Numbered from the stretch's first letter, positions 34,548-47,302 are shown. The stretch is DNA of 64,000 nt from Novakomyces olei (GCA_016906335.1 JADEYG010000015.1:1066501-1130500); one strand, 5' to 3'. The notes: a model not told the origin generated them from the sequence alone. A program made the numbers and translations.

Positions 34548-35244
34548 GCATTAGATGTTGAAAATTTACACACGTATTACATATACTCTTGTGCACCCTA
34601 ATAAATAATCCCAAGATTGTGCAATCCGCATGATTGGAGTGACCAGTGCGTTCCAGTGCTGCCGAGTGCTGCCCAGTGTATGGCATTCACTGGACGCTAC
34701 GATTGAATACATTAAACTAAAAGAATTGCTTCTACATTGACCACAATTCGTGCAGTCGCTAGTAGACGTCATTCATAAGCACTGCACAATTAATTACCAC
34801 TGACTAGTGAATTACTCTGTAATTTATTAAATACAGTTGAATTTATCTGCAATATTGGCCTGTATAGTGTGTTGGCAGGATAATAAATTGTTACCAACGT
34901 TGACGTCGTATACCGACTACACTGTACCGCAACACTGTACCGCAACCCTACCCTACTTCCGGACAAACGGTCCAGTACGCAGAAAACCCTGCCCAACCTG
35001 CCCCATATTTTTCGAGGGCGCGTGAATCACAAAAGGCGCGGGGAAATACGAGTTTGGGCGGGGCAGCGAATAGAATTGGGTGCGTTAAGCAATTGCTTTT
35101 GCAGGTGTCCCTTTGGCTTATAATAATATCTTTAATAATATAAATATTAATTCACAATATATTTCGTCGTAAATACCGTCTTGTCCGTCCGTCTGCCTGC
35201 ATTGCAAATCTCGGGCCTTTCCCCTTAGCGGCACGTAAATAACT
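34548..35244. other. Intergenic region between eL28 and MDH
   Basis: About 700 bp. It includes a 13-bp direct duplication (actgtaccgcaac) at about 34920-34945. No supported gene. The last 100 bp before MDH are AT-rich then C/T-rich (cgtccgtctgcctg), as in many fungal promoters. Confidence 0.6.
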
Positions 35245-37181
35245 ATGGTCAAAGCTGTCGTTCTTGGCGCGTAAGTTATTTGCCCAAGTTTGCCTTTGGC
35301 CCTACTAACTGGTGCAGGTCAGGTGTGTAAGAGTGCCGTCTGCTGTATTGTACTAACCGATACTCGCGTAAAAGGCGGAATCGGCCAGCCTCTGTATGTG
35401 CCGTGAGACTAGAGCAGGCGTACTCGTTGCAAAACCCTATACTCTTGCTGCCTGCTGCACGTGACTTGCAATTGGGCTCAATGGCATTCGCGCAGAGTCT
35501 ATCAGACGATACTGCTCTGCTATGACGCTTAGCGGGACAGCTTTGTCTGGTGGGATACGACTCTTCATGCCACCCACTATTGCGCTCTCAGTTTACGTGC
35601 AAACACAGCTCGCACAAGGGTCTTGCTCTAGTCGCTGTTTGATCTAATCACTTTTCTTTCTAACTTTATCAGATCGCTTTTGCTCAAAACCTCTCCGCTT
35701 GTTGATTCATTGGCACTTTATGATATCGTCAACACTCCCGGCGTAGCGGCAGATTTGAGGTAAACCCTAACCCTGCACTCTTTTCTACTCGACTGTTTTT
35801 GGTCTCTTTACTCGGTTTTGCAGTTTGTTTGCAGTTGTCTGCAGTTTGTCTGCAGTTTGTCTGCAGTTTTCACTCTGCTCTGAATATCAGAACAATCTCG
35901 TCTAGCGTAATTACTGATTACAGCCATATCTCTACGCCCGCTGTGACGAAAGGATATTTGCCCAATCAGAATGGAGGCATTGAAGCCGCGCTCGACGGTG
36001 CCGACGTCATTGTTATTCCCGCGGGAATTCCCCGCAAGGTGATCCGCTCCCCCGTCCATCGGCAATCAATGGCTAACCTTCCGTCTTGTGCAGCCGGGAA
36101 TGACACGTGATGACTTGTTCAATACAAACGCGAGTATTGTAAAGGGCCTGGCTCAATCGATCACCAAATTTGCTCCCAAGGCATTCGTTCTTGTCATCTC
36201 CAACCCGGTTAATTCTACAGTGCCCATCGTTGCCGAAATCTTCAAGGAGGCTGGAACTTTTGACCCTCGTCGCCTGTTTGGCGTAACGACGCTCGATGTC
36301 GTGCGTGCATCGACATTTGTCGCCGAGGCTGCGGGTATAAAAAACCCTGACGATATTTTCGTGCCTGTAGTTGGCGGACACTCGGGGGTGACAATTCTGC
36401 CTTTGCTCAGCCAAACTAAACCGGCCGTGAAATTGGACCAGCCAACGATCGAGGCGCTTACTCACCGCATCCAGTTTGGAGGTGACGAGGTCGTCAAGGC
36501 CAAAGACGGAGCTGGAAGTGCTACACTTTCTATGGCTTTTGCCGGGTTCAAGTAGGTTGCACTTTAATTACGTCCAATTTCTCATATAAATTGCTACAGT
36601 TAACTTGCTAACAATCACAGGTTTGCTGAGCAGATTATAAAGGCCGTAAAGGGCCAAAAGCATGACGTGCAGCCCACTTTTGTTTACCTACCAGGCGTAC
36701 CTGGAGGCGAAGCTATCGCAAAGAAGTTTGGCGTCGATTTCTTCTCCGTCTTGGCTGAACTAGGCGTAAGTAAACCCGATCTTTGCATTCGCCATTTGTG
36801 TTTAGTATTTTGTGGTTTGCTTGTAATATTTGGGGTTGTCTATCATTTCAATACACTTGCTCTTATAGAGCAGATTTTTTATGTCTCGTTTTTTTTTGAC
36901 CTGTCTCTTTTTCACGATTTCGATATTTGATATATTGTTCGTTTAAGCCCAAGTGGCGCTCAAGCGGCCTCTCTTGTTCGTTTGCATTTTTTTAAATAAA
37001 TTCATACGATTTAATCGTAGCGATTGATTCACTAATACGACAGCCTGACGGTGTTGCAAATGTTGAGCCATTTGGCAAGCTTTCTTCGTATGAAGAAGGA
37101 CTGTTCGACCAGGCTATCACAGACCTAAAGAGCAACATTGACAAGGGCGTCAAGTTTGTTCATAGCCCGCCTTCAAAGTAA
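35245..37181 (+). CDS. MDH: Malate dehydrogenase (NAD), eight exons with a 5-nt microexon
   Basis: A 330-residue NAD-malate dehydrogenase of the mitochondrial/bacterial-like type. It lacks an obvious presequence (MVKAVVLGA), so a cytosolic or peroxisomal location is possible; the end SPPSK is not a clear PTS1. Exons are 35245-35270, 35318-35322, 35375-35393, 35673-35759, 35924-36038, 36094-36551, 36621-36765 and 37044-37181, summing to 993 nt. The Rossmann loop GASGGIGQPL is assembled from exons 1-3, including the 5-nt exon GTCAG. Other motifs are [13 protein letters not shown] (substrate Arg) and [11 protein letters not shown] (catalytic His). Intron 4 begins with GT followed by telomere-like ACCCTAACCC. 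Confidence 0.95.
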
Positions 37182-37683
37182 GAGTAGTCTTTGAAAGCAC
37201 CAATATTTGCGGCACAATAGACCGCGATCATATTCTTGTTTAATTGATTGGCCCACTATATAAATGGTTAAGCAGCAAGTATGTATAGTTTGTTCATTAA
37301 TGCGATTTGCCAAGTATAGTATTCTATGTAGACGGGCAGTTGAAGATACTGAGAGCAAGATAGCAAGAAAAGTATGTTGATACATGAAAATAAGTATTTG
37401 AACTTGATAAACGTACATAATGTGTATAGTGAGTATGTGGACGTAGAGCAGTAGAACGAGAAAAAGTATTATGAACATATATAATGTTTAATATAGACGA
37501 TGAGACAGATAGAAAACGTGAACAATCACGCGTCCGAGAGGAAATAATACGTAATGCACACGCCGACGGGGACAAGTGACTTGAGGTAATATCGTACACG
37601 GATTATAAATAAATTAGAAACCCAAAAAAAAAGTGTTAAACATAGATATCGATGTAGTTTTTGTGACCAGAAATGCAATATAA
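37182..37683. other. Convergent 3' region of MDH and the Psr1-like gene
   Basis: About 500 bp, AT-rich. It has frames up to 101 codons without motifs. No gene called. Confidence 0.6.
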
Positions 37684-39887
37684 TCAAATCATCTGGTCCA
37701 AAGCTCTCCTCACATCTGGCACGTATACCAAGTCTTCAAGAACGGGTATCAAGTCCAAAAGCTCCGTATCATGTGCATCGTTGAACCTATTTGATTAATC
37801 CCTATATTCAGCGCCAAATCTTACCAGGACGAAATAGGCAACGCATTCTGGGGATGAAATACATAGCTTGCCGGTGAATTGTCCATTATAATGATACTCT
37901 CTAACGGTCGCCCGAGCAGCGCGAGATGCTTTACATAATTGCCGTTATGATTTACGCAGGCTTCGCGAAACAAACGATGCCGTACCACTTTGTGTGAATC
38001 CAGCATATCCAGTACAGGATCAGCGTACTAAAATGTTAAAAACTGATTCAGTAGCAAGAAAAATAAGAATAAGAATAAAACGAATTAACAAACAATCTCA
38101 ATTAAAAGAGATACTCAGACCTTTGCGAGAGAAGCCGTGAATACAACAATCTCATAGATCTGTCCCATTCGTTTCAGAAACTCGTCTACGCCAGGCCGTT
38201 TAATCACGTATACATTATGAAAAATGCCATCAATCTCCACGGGTACTACGTAATCTGGCTGTGCCAACATCTAGGCGATTAGTGATGAAACAAGTTTTTT
38301 TCGTACCCTAAAAGACGAATGAACCAGGGTTTCGTCTAAATCTAAAACAAGGCATTTCCTTGGCTTGTCACGCTCGGTTTTCATTGGGAGAAGAGGAGAT
38401 CTCACCCGCTGATCGTTAGTTAAGAAGCTTGATGGTAATTTATGTACAAAGAATAATAAATAAAACAAAAAAAGACAAAACAAAGGCTTGAAAGCTTTTT
38501 GCAAGCGTATACAAGCAGAGATTTACAATCAAACGCAAATAAAACTGTTAAACCCTTACGTGATCATAATCGGCCAGCAGTAACGTCTGTAAATGGTCCT
38601 GGTGCTGCTTCACATAAGCATCCTGTGAGTCATCTGTCTCTGTGCCCTGGACAGGTGCCATTTCCATACTGTCCTCGGAGGGCGGTGTAACCTCTCTCGA
38701 GGGCACTTTGGGCTCAGACTCGTCTACAAAAAGCGATTGCTGCTGCGATGGGTCCAATGATTCTCTGGAAGGTACAATCACAGATTCTTTCGAGAGCCGT
38801 GATGATGATCTCGAGACTCCAGACTCTGGGCGTGGCCTTTTAAATGGATCTTCCACATATGCTCCGTCCTCTATTGCCCCTGAAGCAGAACCCGGGGTCG
38901 GGTCCTCAGTGTCCCGAGTAATTGTTATTGGCGGAGCCAATGGAGAAGGGACTGCTAAATGTGACTTTTGAGAGGCTTTTCGCTCAACATCCCTACCTTG
39001 CTGCTGAGTGTAATGGTGAGGCGTTCTGTTTTCTCGTTCTGGCAGTTTTGTAGACGCATGCTTTGTATTTCTGTCATAATCTTGCTTTTCCACCGGGGCC
39101 GTAGAAAGTGATTCTTCACTGTATTCATTAGACACGCAACAGCAACCAAAACATGATTTCAAACTTTCAAAGAAACCACCGCCCGATTCGCGTTTTCCGC
39201 CACGAATTTCCCGGTGCTGTTTGCTCTGCAAATTTGAAACGGGCCTTTTTGGCACATGGGCAGTCTCTTTTTCTTTTAAGGTTTCGCCTGTTTGTCGTAC
39301 ACCAGTATTTGGCTTTTGATCGTCTTTTTTACCCGGTTCTTCAGAGCCGTGTGGGCGTTGGCCTTCAATAGGAGATGAAGTGATGTGGTTCGCCAGTTGC
39401 TGACCCGCAGCATTCGATGGCGCAACAGTGTCATCCTTGGCCTTTGTTTCTACCGGAGCACTCGACAGAGGACCAGCAGAAGATCCAGCTGCTGTTCCTG
39501 CCGCTGCTGCCTCTGTGTCAGCTGTACTGAGAGGAGCGCTCTTGTCTCTTGAAACAACAAATGTATCGTCGAGCAGACTCGGCTGCTTGTCCTTATAATA
39601 CTCAGCTAAATAAAATTAGTCTCTTTAAAATTATAATAACAATAATAATAACATTTTTTTTTAATTTAATTTAATTTTGTTTTTGTTTTTGTTTTTAAAT
39701 TTGTTTTTAATTTAAAGCAAAAAATGAAAAGTGTGATAGTATTACGTCCAGCTGGGGGTGACAGGGGAGTCGCTTGTTCGACTTGTGGCGGTACTTGAGC
39801 TACAGCCGACGAGGATGCATCGATGGTTGCAATATGATTGTCATCATGCTCGCTCGGGCCGGCGCCCGCAGCGGCATTGACACTCAT
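37684..39887 (-). CDS. PSR1: Psr1/Psr2-like phosphatase of the FCP1/SCP (NIF) family
   Basis: A 581-residue HAD-type protein phosphatase. Yeast Psr1/2 sit at the plasma membrane and act in the general stress and sodium response with Whi2. Exons are 39746-39887, 38560-39605, 38307-38408, 38121-38270, 37825-38027 and 37684-37786. The catalytic signature is [15 protein letters not shown]; later [51 protein letters not shown] and [15 protein letters not shown] follow the family closely. The first 380 residues are disordered. A CFGCCC cluster near residue 200 may be palmitoylated in place of the N-terminal cysteines of yeast Psr1. The donor of intron 4 is the unusual GTCTGA. Confidence 0.94.
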
Positions 39888-40797
39888 AAATTTCAGGTTA
39901 CGGCTCCAAGTGCCGTAACCTTAATTGCTAGTGCCGATGAGAACAGCTGGCAAGCGAGAATAGTATCGAACGGTCGGCCAACCAAAACAAACTCGAGAAA
40001 ATAGGTTCGGCAGCCGATCCAGCAAAAATTAATTAGTGGCGCACTTAGTGCCGTAGCATGCACGCCTTTTACCGGTTAAACGAGTCACGAGCAATGACCA
40101 GTGCTTCTCCACAGAAGCGTAGGCTCGTCTATTGCGAGTGCGAGCGCATTCAAAACAAAAAGTAATCACGATCTTGAACCAATACAAATTGGCCAAGAAA
40201 TAAAAGTGCGGTCTGCACAGGAAATGGCTGTGTAAAAGGTGCCCGCGCAGTCAAAGCGGATAGTAATTTCGGCACTGTTGGCCGTAATTCGCTATTCACG
40301 CTCGTCTGATCGCCTTTGTTCTGCGTCGCTTGTTTATCGTTTTGTATATAAATTGTTTGTATACGTTTGCCTATACAATTTGCCGATTTCAAATACTTTG
40401 GGGATAAATTGTATTATACGATATTTATTATGCATATCATTATTATAGACCTCCTACATTGCACACAGCGATACTTGGTTCTAGAATCAATATTATATAG
40501 GGGTTACTTGCAAGCATATAAGCCCTAACTAACCCTAAAGCAGTACTTTTAAGATTATTTTTTATTTATTTAGAGTATACATTAACATCGAGTCCTTGTA
40601 GTCAAGGCGATGATATAGGACAGCCATTGATACTCGAGGAGAGGGAGATGAAACACGTAAACTTACGCACCTCTGAATCCCTACAAAGCAGTCTCAGTTT
40701 CCAATGCATGCATATTTATTAATCAGAAGACTGCTACCGCAATACTATCAATACTTGCTCGTCCACACCCGGTCTAGTCATGGAGAGACCAAACCTT
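39888..40797. other. Intergenic region between lipin and the Psr1-like gene
   Basis: About 900 bp. It has telomere-like ccctaactaaccctaa at 40523-40539 and an 80-codon minus frame (40150-40392) with no motif. No gene called. Confidence 0.6.
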
Positions 40798-43287
40798 TTA
40801 GTCTAATTTTAGTGAAGAAGATGCCATCCGGGACAGGGAAGAGTCAAGTCCGTGAGCCTGAGACTGGGTCCTTTGAACTTGAGCATGCTCTGCACTCCCA
40901 TCTGCGGCTGTGCTCTGGTCTTCATGGCTATCAAGGCTCTCGGCATCGCTTTCTTCAACAGCATCACTATCCTCAGCCTCATCATCATCATCATCATCTT
41001 CTTCTTCATCTTTATCCTGATCACTGCCTGCTGGTGCAGTATAATTCTTGCCCGTGCTTTGTGGCAATTTACCCTTTTTCTCAAGCTCCCCGTCTCCATC
41101 GTCGTCGTCGTCGAGAGGAGGCAGAGGAGTTCGCCAGTAAGCCAAGTCAGTGTACTGCGCCTGTTCGCCACGCACAGACGAGAATCCTTCCAGAGGCGGG
41201 AAAAAATGGTCTACTAGATCATTGATACGAATGTACGAACTATCGTACCCACGCAGCTCAAACAGCTCCATATGTACTTGTCCGTAAGAGTTTATAGTGA
41301 AGATACGCGAGGAGGGCACTCCGACAGATCGGTACGAGACAGCGTCAGTCAGCCGATTGCCAAAGCCTGCGTAAAAGGGGTTCCGAGACGATCCAAACAG
41401 GTTCAGCAGGTCACGTAAACAGGCCATTTTGAATACCTCTGGTTTCCTCAGGACTACTTCCCTTCTCAGTGCTGCCAGAGTTCGATCCGGGGATAAGATT
41501 ACCGGGCCTAACGGCATATGGTAGTTGTCCTGCTCAATGTTACGCAGGTACTGCCGCGTTGTATCCGCCAGGCCGGCAGATCGGCTGGTCAGGTAAATCA
41601 TGCGATACCCGTTCCGGCAGATATCAGAGTACAATTTGGCCACGCCCGGGTGAGTCCAGTCCCGGCCGGCCCATGTCAACAGATGGCCCAATGCATCAGA
41701 CTTTGTTATTGTTCCATCAATGTCGGATATCACAATGGCATCGTTATAGTTCCAGAGGAAAAGGTAGGCCACACAGGTGGCCTTGCCTGAATTTACACTA
41801 AACTTGAGCTTGTTCATTCCCTCAGCCAAATCAAGCGCTTTGAGCTGCTCTGATGTAAGCCGCAGAGTTTTGGCAAAATTTTTACTTCCTGCCGCTGCAC
41901 CATGGGGGAAGGCTTCCTTTTGTTGGGCTGATGCAGCGGCAGTATGGCTCTCCTGCCGGTAAGCCTGGGTTTCCGAATCGGATTTCCTTCGCTGGTGCAG
42001 CGATGGCTCTTTCACAGGAGAGTCTGTGATTGCAGTCGCTGCAGGGGCACTTGGATTTGAGCCTGAAGGAAGCTGAGGCTGGCATGATCCTGCTTCTGTG
42101 TCTGACAATTTTTGTGTACGTCGACGCTCTGCATCACGCTTAGCGTCCTCACTGGCGTATATCCATATATTGCCCTCTGGCCCATAGCCAATCAAGTTTT
42201 TCAGTTCATCGTTCTCACCGAGCAAATCCTTTTTCAAAATTTCTTTGGCCAGTTCATGGCTGTTCACCATTTCGTCCTGGTCGTACTTGTAGCCACGCAT
42301 ATCGAGAATAATGTCACCCTCTTCATTGATTACAGTGGGGATCTCTTGTCCGTTTAGCGTTCTACTCAAAACCGCATCCAGCCTTTCCTTCAAACGCGAT
42401 GCTGTTTTCTGGTCCCGTCTGGGGGACGTCGGACGGCCAAATGAATGGGTCGAATAATTGCCCATACTCTGACTCCGATCTCGTCCAAACCTTTGCTGGG
42501 AAGACGTATCCGCAGTGTCCCTTACACTCGACACAGACCAATCACCGCTGGCTGGGCGTAGTTTAAATGTGTCCTCTTCATCGTCACTGCTCACAGGGTC
42601 ACCGATCTCCTTTCTGAATTCTACATCGTGTCGGCCCAGCTTGAGCAGGTGGTCCTGCTGTGTCTCGTTCAAGTCCAAATACTCGGGCTCCGTGGATGAC
42701 TTGTATTAGCATTGAATAGGGTAGAATGCGACTAGTGTAGAATGCGACTAGATCTAGAGTGAAATGGGAGAAATAAATAAAAGTCACGCACCGTAGTACT
42801 CTGAGCCGAAGGACTGGAAGCCGGAGAAATCACTGGGCTCGTTTGTAGCTCGGCAGGAATCGCTGCTTCTGTTTCAAAAACAAAAAATGCCTCGCCGCCA
42901 TCGCCAAGCTTCATAGAGTAAGGCACGCGCTTGCCATTCACGCTAAACTCGACCCGTTTCTCAGACGGCCGTAGCAGAGAAAATTTTCCAAAGCGGACAT
43001 GGAACGGCGAGCAAGCCAGCTCGCCATCCGGCTGCCTTACTACGATAACATCAATAGCCCCAGACAGAGTCGCCTGTAAACAAATTAGCCGCATTAAACA
43101 AGTCTCAAGACTAAACGCATGAGCAACTTACGGGATTGATGGAGTTCCATGTTTGTGCGACTGTGCCATTAGTAAATCGGTAAAACAAACGGTCAAAGGC
43201 AAACAGAGGTAAGGAGTTGTTAGACTAATAATGAAAAGACAAGCGGCATTATATACCTGAGCCAAAGGCGCGTCCTACAAACTGCAT
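40798..43287 (-). CDS. PAH1: Lipin-type phosphatidate phosphatase (Pah1/Ned1/Smp2)
   Basis: A 747-residue Mg-dependent phosphatidate phosphatase that makes diacylglycerol at the ER and nuclear envelope. Exons are 43257-43287, 43132-43160, 42792-43073 and 40798-42699, summing to 2,244 nt. The N-LIP domain reads [15 protein letters not shown], then [16 protein letters not shown] and [12 protein letters not shown], assembled from exons of 31, 29 and 282 nt. The catalytic HAD motif is [10 protein letters not shown] (DxDxT), followed by the C-LIP motifs [20 protein letters not shown] and [16 protein letters not shown]. The tail has an Asp-rich run and ends in a Ser-rich region. The disordered middle has Ser/Pro sites as in yeast Pah1, which is controlled by phosphorylation. 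Confidence 0.96.
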
Positions 43288-44303
<1,016 letters not shown>

Positions 44304-47228
44304 ATGAATGAGTTTGCAATGTTCCTGCTGGCGCTCGCCAGTGGGTGGCTCCTTTACCGTGTTTTTGTGCTGTTTACGTCATCGAATGATGTGCTGATGA
44401 AGTCACTCGGCATTGATTACCCGCTCCCGCCATTAGTCTCGCTGGATGCAATCACCTCAGACTCCGTTTCGATCCACTGGCGTAGTGAACGAAATATGGG
44501 AGGGCTGAAGAAATATTCGGTTTATGTAAATGCAGAGCTACGACGTGAACTGGACCCGAAGGAGACAAGTGTTACTATTTCCGAACTGAAGCCGGACATG
44601 CGCTACTCTGTAAGGCTTTTAGCAGTTAATGAACAAGACTTATCGAGTCAAACGCCCCCGATCGTGTTCAAGACAAAGTATCGCGAAATTCTGTCCAAGG
44701 CTGCAGAGCCGTCTGGCGCTGAAAGTCTATCGTCTCATGAAGGGGAGAATTATGTTCAATCTCTTGCTGGCAAGGCAAGCAATGCAATCAGTTCCATTGG
44801 TGCAATTAGTGGTGATGGAGGTGGTGACAGTACTGAAGACATACTAGCGTCGTGCGAAATACTGTCCCGGTCGTGTCCAAATTCAGTTGTCGTCACTCCG
44901 GAGCAGGAAAAAAAGCTGATCTCGATGCGCAAGGAAGTAGACGAATCAACGTTACGTGTCAAGCAGATGAAAGCAGAGCTTGAGCGGACAGAAAAAGGTT
45001 TTCAGCAGGCGGAAGACAAACTTGAAGAGGAAGTGGAAGCTTTACGTCAGCAGCGTCGAGAAATGGAGGCGTCTTCTGGTAAATTAAAATCTGAAATTAA
45101 AACACTCGAGCATCACAAGTCCCAGGCGGATATAGCAAAAAGCAAAGTTGATCGCAGCATTCATGAGGCCAAAAGTGCCATACAACGATTAAATGGCGAG
45201 AGTGAACGTTGGAAGCAGCGTATTGCCAAGCTCTCTACTGAACTGGCCTCAGAAACCAAGGCACAAAAAGAGACTGAAGAAGCGTATCAAGCCGCTCAAG
45301 CCAAATGGGACGAGGAGTTTGTTGATTTAAACAATCTATTATTAAAATACGAGGAGGAGAATAGGCAAATACGGGCAAAACTAAGGGAGGAAGAGGCCTC
45401 CGCGCAGAAAGCGCCAATTGATTCTCTTGAAATCACAAACGACACGCCTCTTCCGGGAGACGAGGACTGGGCCAGAGATCAGTCTATCCTTGCTCGTACG
45501 TACGAAGAAAAATTCTTACAGTACCATAAAGTGCAGGCACAGTATAATGCAGCACTGGAGGAAAATTTACGAAGAAATCAGTTACAGCAACAGGTGAAGA
45601 AGAGCATCCATCACTCGGCTACTTCCTCTCTACCCTTCCAGCAGCAAATTGGCTTGCAACAAGCCCCACAATTACGTCAAGATTACGCAGCAGCAGGCGG
45701 CCAAACGCTTCTAATACCCGCAGATACCACCGCATTAAACCAGTCACAGCAGCCCTCGCCTCTAGGGCCGCCTTGGCACTCTGCAAGCTCAGGTTTAGCA
45801 GGAAATCGCTTTGATTCGAATGCCACTAGTCCAAGCTTTGCTGCAGATAACAGCAACGGCAGTTCAAGAATCAGTGCTAGTACACTGATCCCTTCGCATT
45901 TGTTTGATGGTACACCAAGTGCAGTTGGTCGACTCGTGGAACGATCAAGAACTTCATCGCCGAGCCCGCACCTGGACAAAAAATCGCTTGCCAGTGTCGG
46001 ATCGCCCGATAACTCGTCTGAATCTTCCCGTCAATCAAACAATACTCCCGACCTTGGACTCGTACAAAGCCATGCAAACTCGCCTCTGTCTTCAGTGCCG
46101 GGAAATGTCTCGCCCTCTTCATCCTCCCTCTTTAGCAGTTCGCAGCTATTGCTCCAGCACTCTTTGCACAACTCTGCCACCCTTCATAGTGGCGAAAGTA
46201 CGCACAGTAACAGCAATAGTAATAGCAGTTCTGCCGCTGCTGCTGGAAATGGAAGCACTGATCACCAGGCTGCACCGGCAGGCCAATCGAAACGGTTTCC
46301 CTTCTTTGGGAATCGGAACAGTATTAATCTGTTCAAGCAGCGAAATACTTCGTTAGACTCTGCCACCAGTAATGCATCATCGTCTATTGGACCTGTCAGT
46401 GGGCCTGTCGTGGGCAGTCTTTCCGGCGTTCAGACCCGTTCTTTCCCGAGAAAGAGCAATGATCTGCCTCCAATTGGCAGTCGGGCTCGGCAGGGCAGCG
46501 CTAGCTCTCTCGGAGCCAACCCTCCGTCCATACGCGTGAGCAGTAATAATTCGGGACTTGATGAAAAACACCCCGATTCAAAGTCTAGATTCTTGGCTCT
46601 CTTTTCCGGTAAAAACCCTAAACCTGGACCAACTGGATCTGGAGCATCTGCAAGCGGACCAGGAGCCGGAGGAAACTCTCCGTCAGGAAGTTTATTCCCT
46701 ACACAGTCGCGCGGTTCAACAGACGCTCTGGCTCTGCCTCGTCCTTCACTGGACTCCTCTTTATCCTTTGGATGGCCTACAGAGGGAGGAAGGCTTGCAC
46801 CGGCAGAATCATCCGGCTCTACCTGGCATTTTGATTCGTCGCTTACCCGCCCGTTGGCCACGTCCTCACCTGCTCATTCTGTCAGTCAGACACTCGAAAA
46901 TTCGGATTATGGTGCAAATAAAGTTGGAGGTAACAACGATGCGGATGATACAGTGGGCAGCTTTGGTGGCAGTGTGGGCGGTCTGAGTTTCTTGGACCGT
47001 AAATCATCAAAAGAATCAACGCTTAGCTCAGCCAAAAGCAACAAGTCACGATTGAATTTATCCAGACGGACGAGTTCAAACCGGATGAATGGCATTTTCA
47101 CGTTCTTTAAAAGCAACAGCAGCGGAAGCAGTAATGCTCCCACTGAATCTGCGGACGAAGTTCATACGTCTCCGCAGCAAGAACATGGACTTGAGCCTCG
47201 AGCGAGCTGCGATGGTTCCCCGTCCTGA
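44304..47228 (+). CDS. Membrane-anchored fibronectin type III / coiled-coil protein
   Basis: A 974-residue intronless protein. It has an N-terminal hydrophobic anchor (MFLLALASGWLLYRVFVLF). One fibronectin type III domain follows at about residues 40-130 (SVSIHWRSE, YSVYVNAELR, PDMRYSVRLLAVNEQD). A long coiled coil occupies about 195-390 (heptads around KQMKAELERTEKGFQQAEDK). The last 550 residues are disordered and rich in Ser, Asn, Gly and Gln. Anchor-FN3-coiled-coil proteins occur across filamentous fungi, but I know no settled function. A role as a membrane tether or scaffold is only an inference from the architecture. The 3' flank has a TTAGGG-like gagggttagggttt. Confidence 0.85.
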   Translation: MNEFAMFLLALASGWLLYRVFVLFTSSNDVLMKSLGIDYPLPPLVSLDAITSDSVSIHWRSERNMGGLKKYSVYVNAELRRELDPKETSVTISELKPDMRYSVRLLAVNEQDLSSQTPPIVFKTKYREILSKAAEPSGAESLSSHEGENYVQSLAGKASNAISSIGAISGDGGGDSTEDILASCEILSRSCPNSVVVTPEQEKKLISMRKEVDESTLRVKQMKAELERTEKGFQQAEDKLEEEVEALRQQRREMEASSGKLKSEIKTLEHHKSQADIAKSKVDRSIHEAKSAIQRLNGESERWKQRIAKLSTELASETKAQKETEEAYQAAQAKWDEEFVDLNNLLLKYEEENRQIRAKLREEEASAQKAPIDSLEITNDTPLPGDEDWARDQSILARTYEEKFLQYHKVQAQYNAALEENLRRNQLQQQVKKSIHHSATSSLPFQQQIGLQQAPQLRQDYAAAGGQTLLIPADTTALNQSQQPSPLGPPWHSASSGLAGNRFDSNATSPSFAADNSNGSSRISASTLIPSHLFDGTPSAVGRLVERSRTSSPSPHLDKKSLASVGSPDNSSESSRQSNNTPDLGLVQSHANSPLSSVPGNVSPSSSSLFSSSQLLLQHSLHNSATLHSGESTHSNSNSNSSSAAAAGNGSTDHQAAPAGQSKRFPFFGNRNSINLFKQRNTSLDSATSNASSSIGPVSGPVVGSLSGVQTRSFPRKSNDLPPIGSRARQGSASSLGANPPSIRVSSNNSGLDEKHPDSKSRFLALFSGKNPKPGPTGSGASASGPGAGGNSPSGSLFPTQSRGSTDALALPRPSLDSSLSFGWPTEGGRLAPAESSGSTWHFDSSLTRPLATSSPAHSVSQTLENSDYGANKVGGNNDADDTVGSFGGSVGGLSFLDRKSSKESTLSSAKSNKSRLNLSRRTSSNRMNGIFTFFKSNSSGSSNAPTESADEVHTSPQQEHGLEPRASCDGSPS

Positions 47229-47283
47229 ATTTATTTATCTCTATAGATAAGGTCGAATACTGCGTTTGTGTTTTGTAATATCA

Positions 47284-47302
47284 TCCTGAGGGTTAGGGTT
47301 TA
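47284..47302. repeat. Telomere-like GGGTTAGGG motif
   Basis: Two TTAGGG-type units lie about 60 bp after the stop codon of the FN3 gene. Confidence 0.75.
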
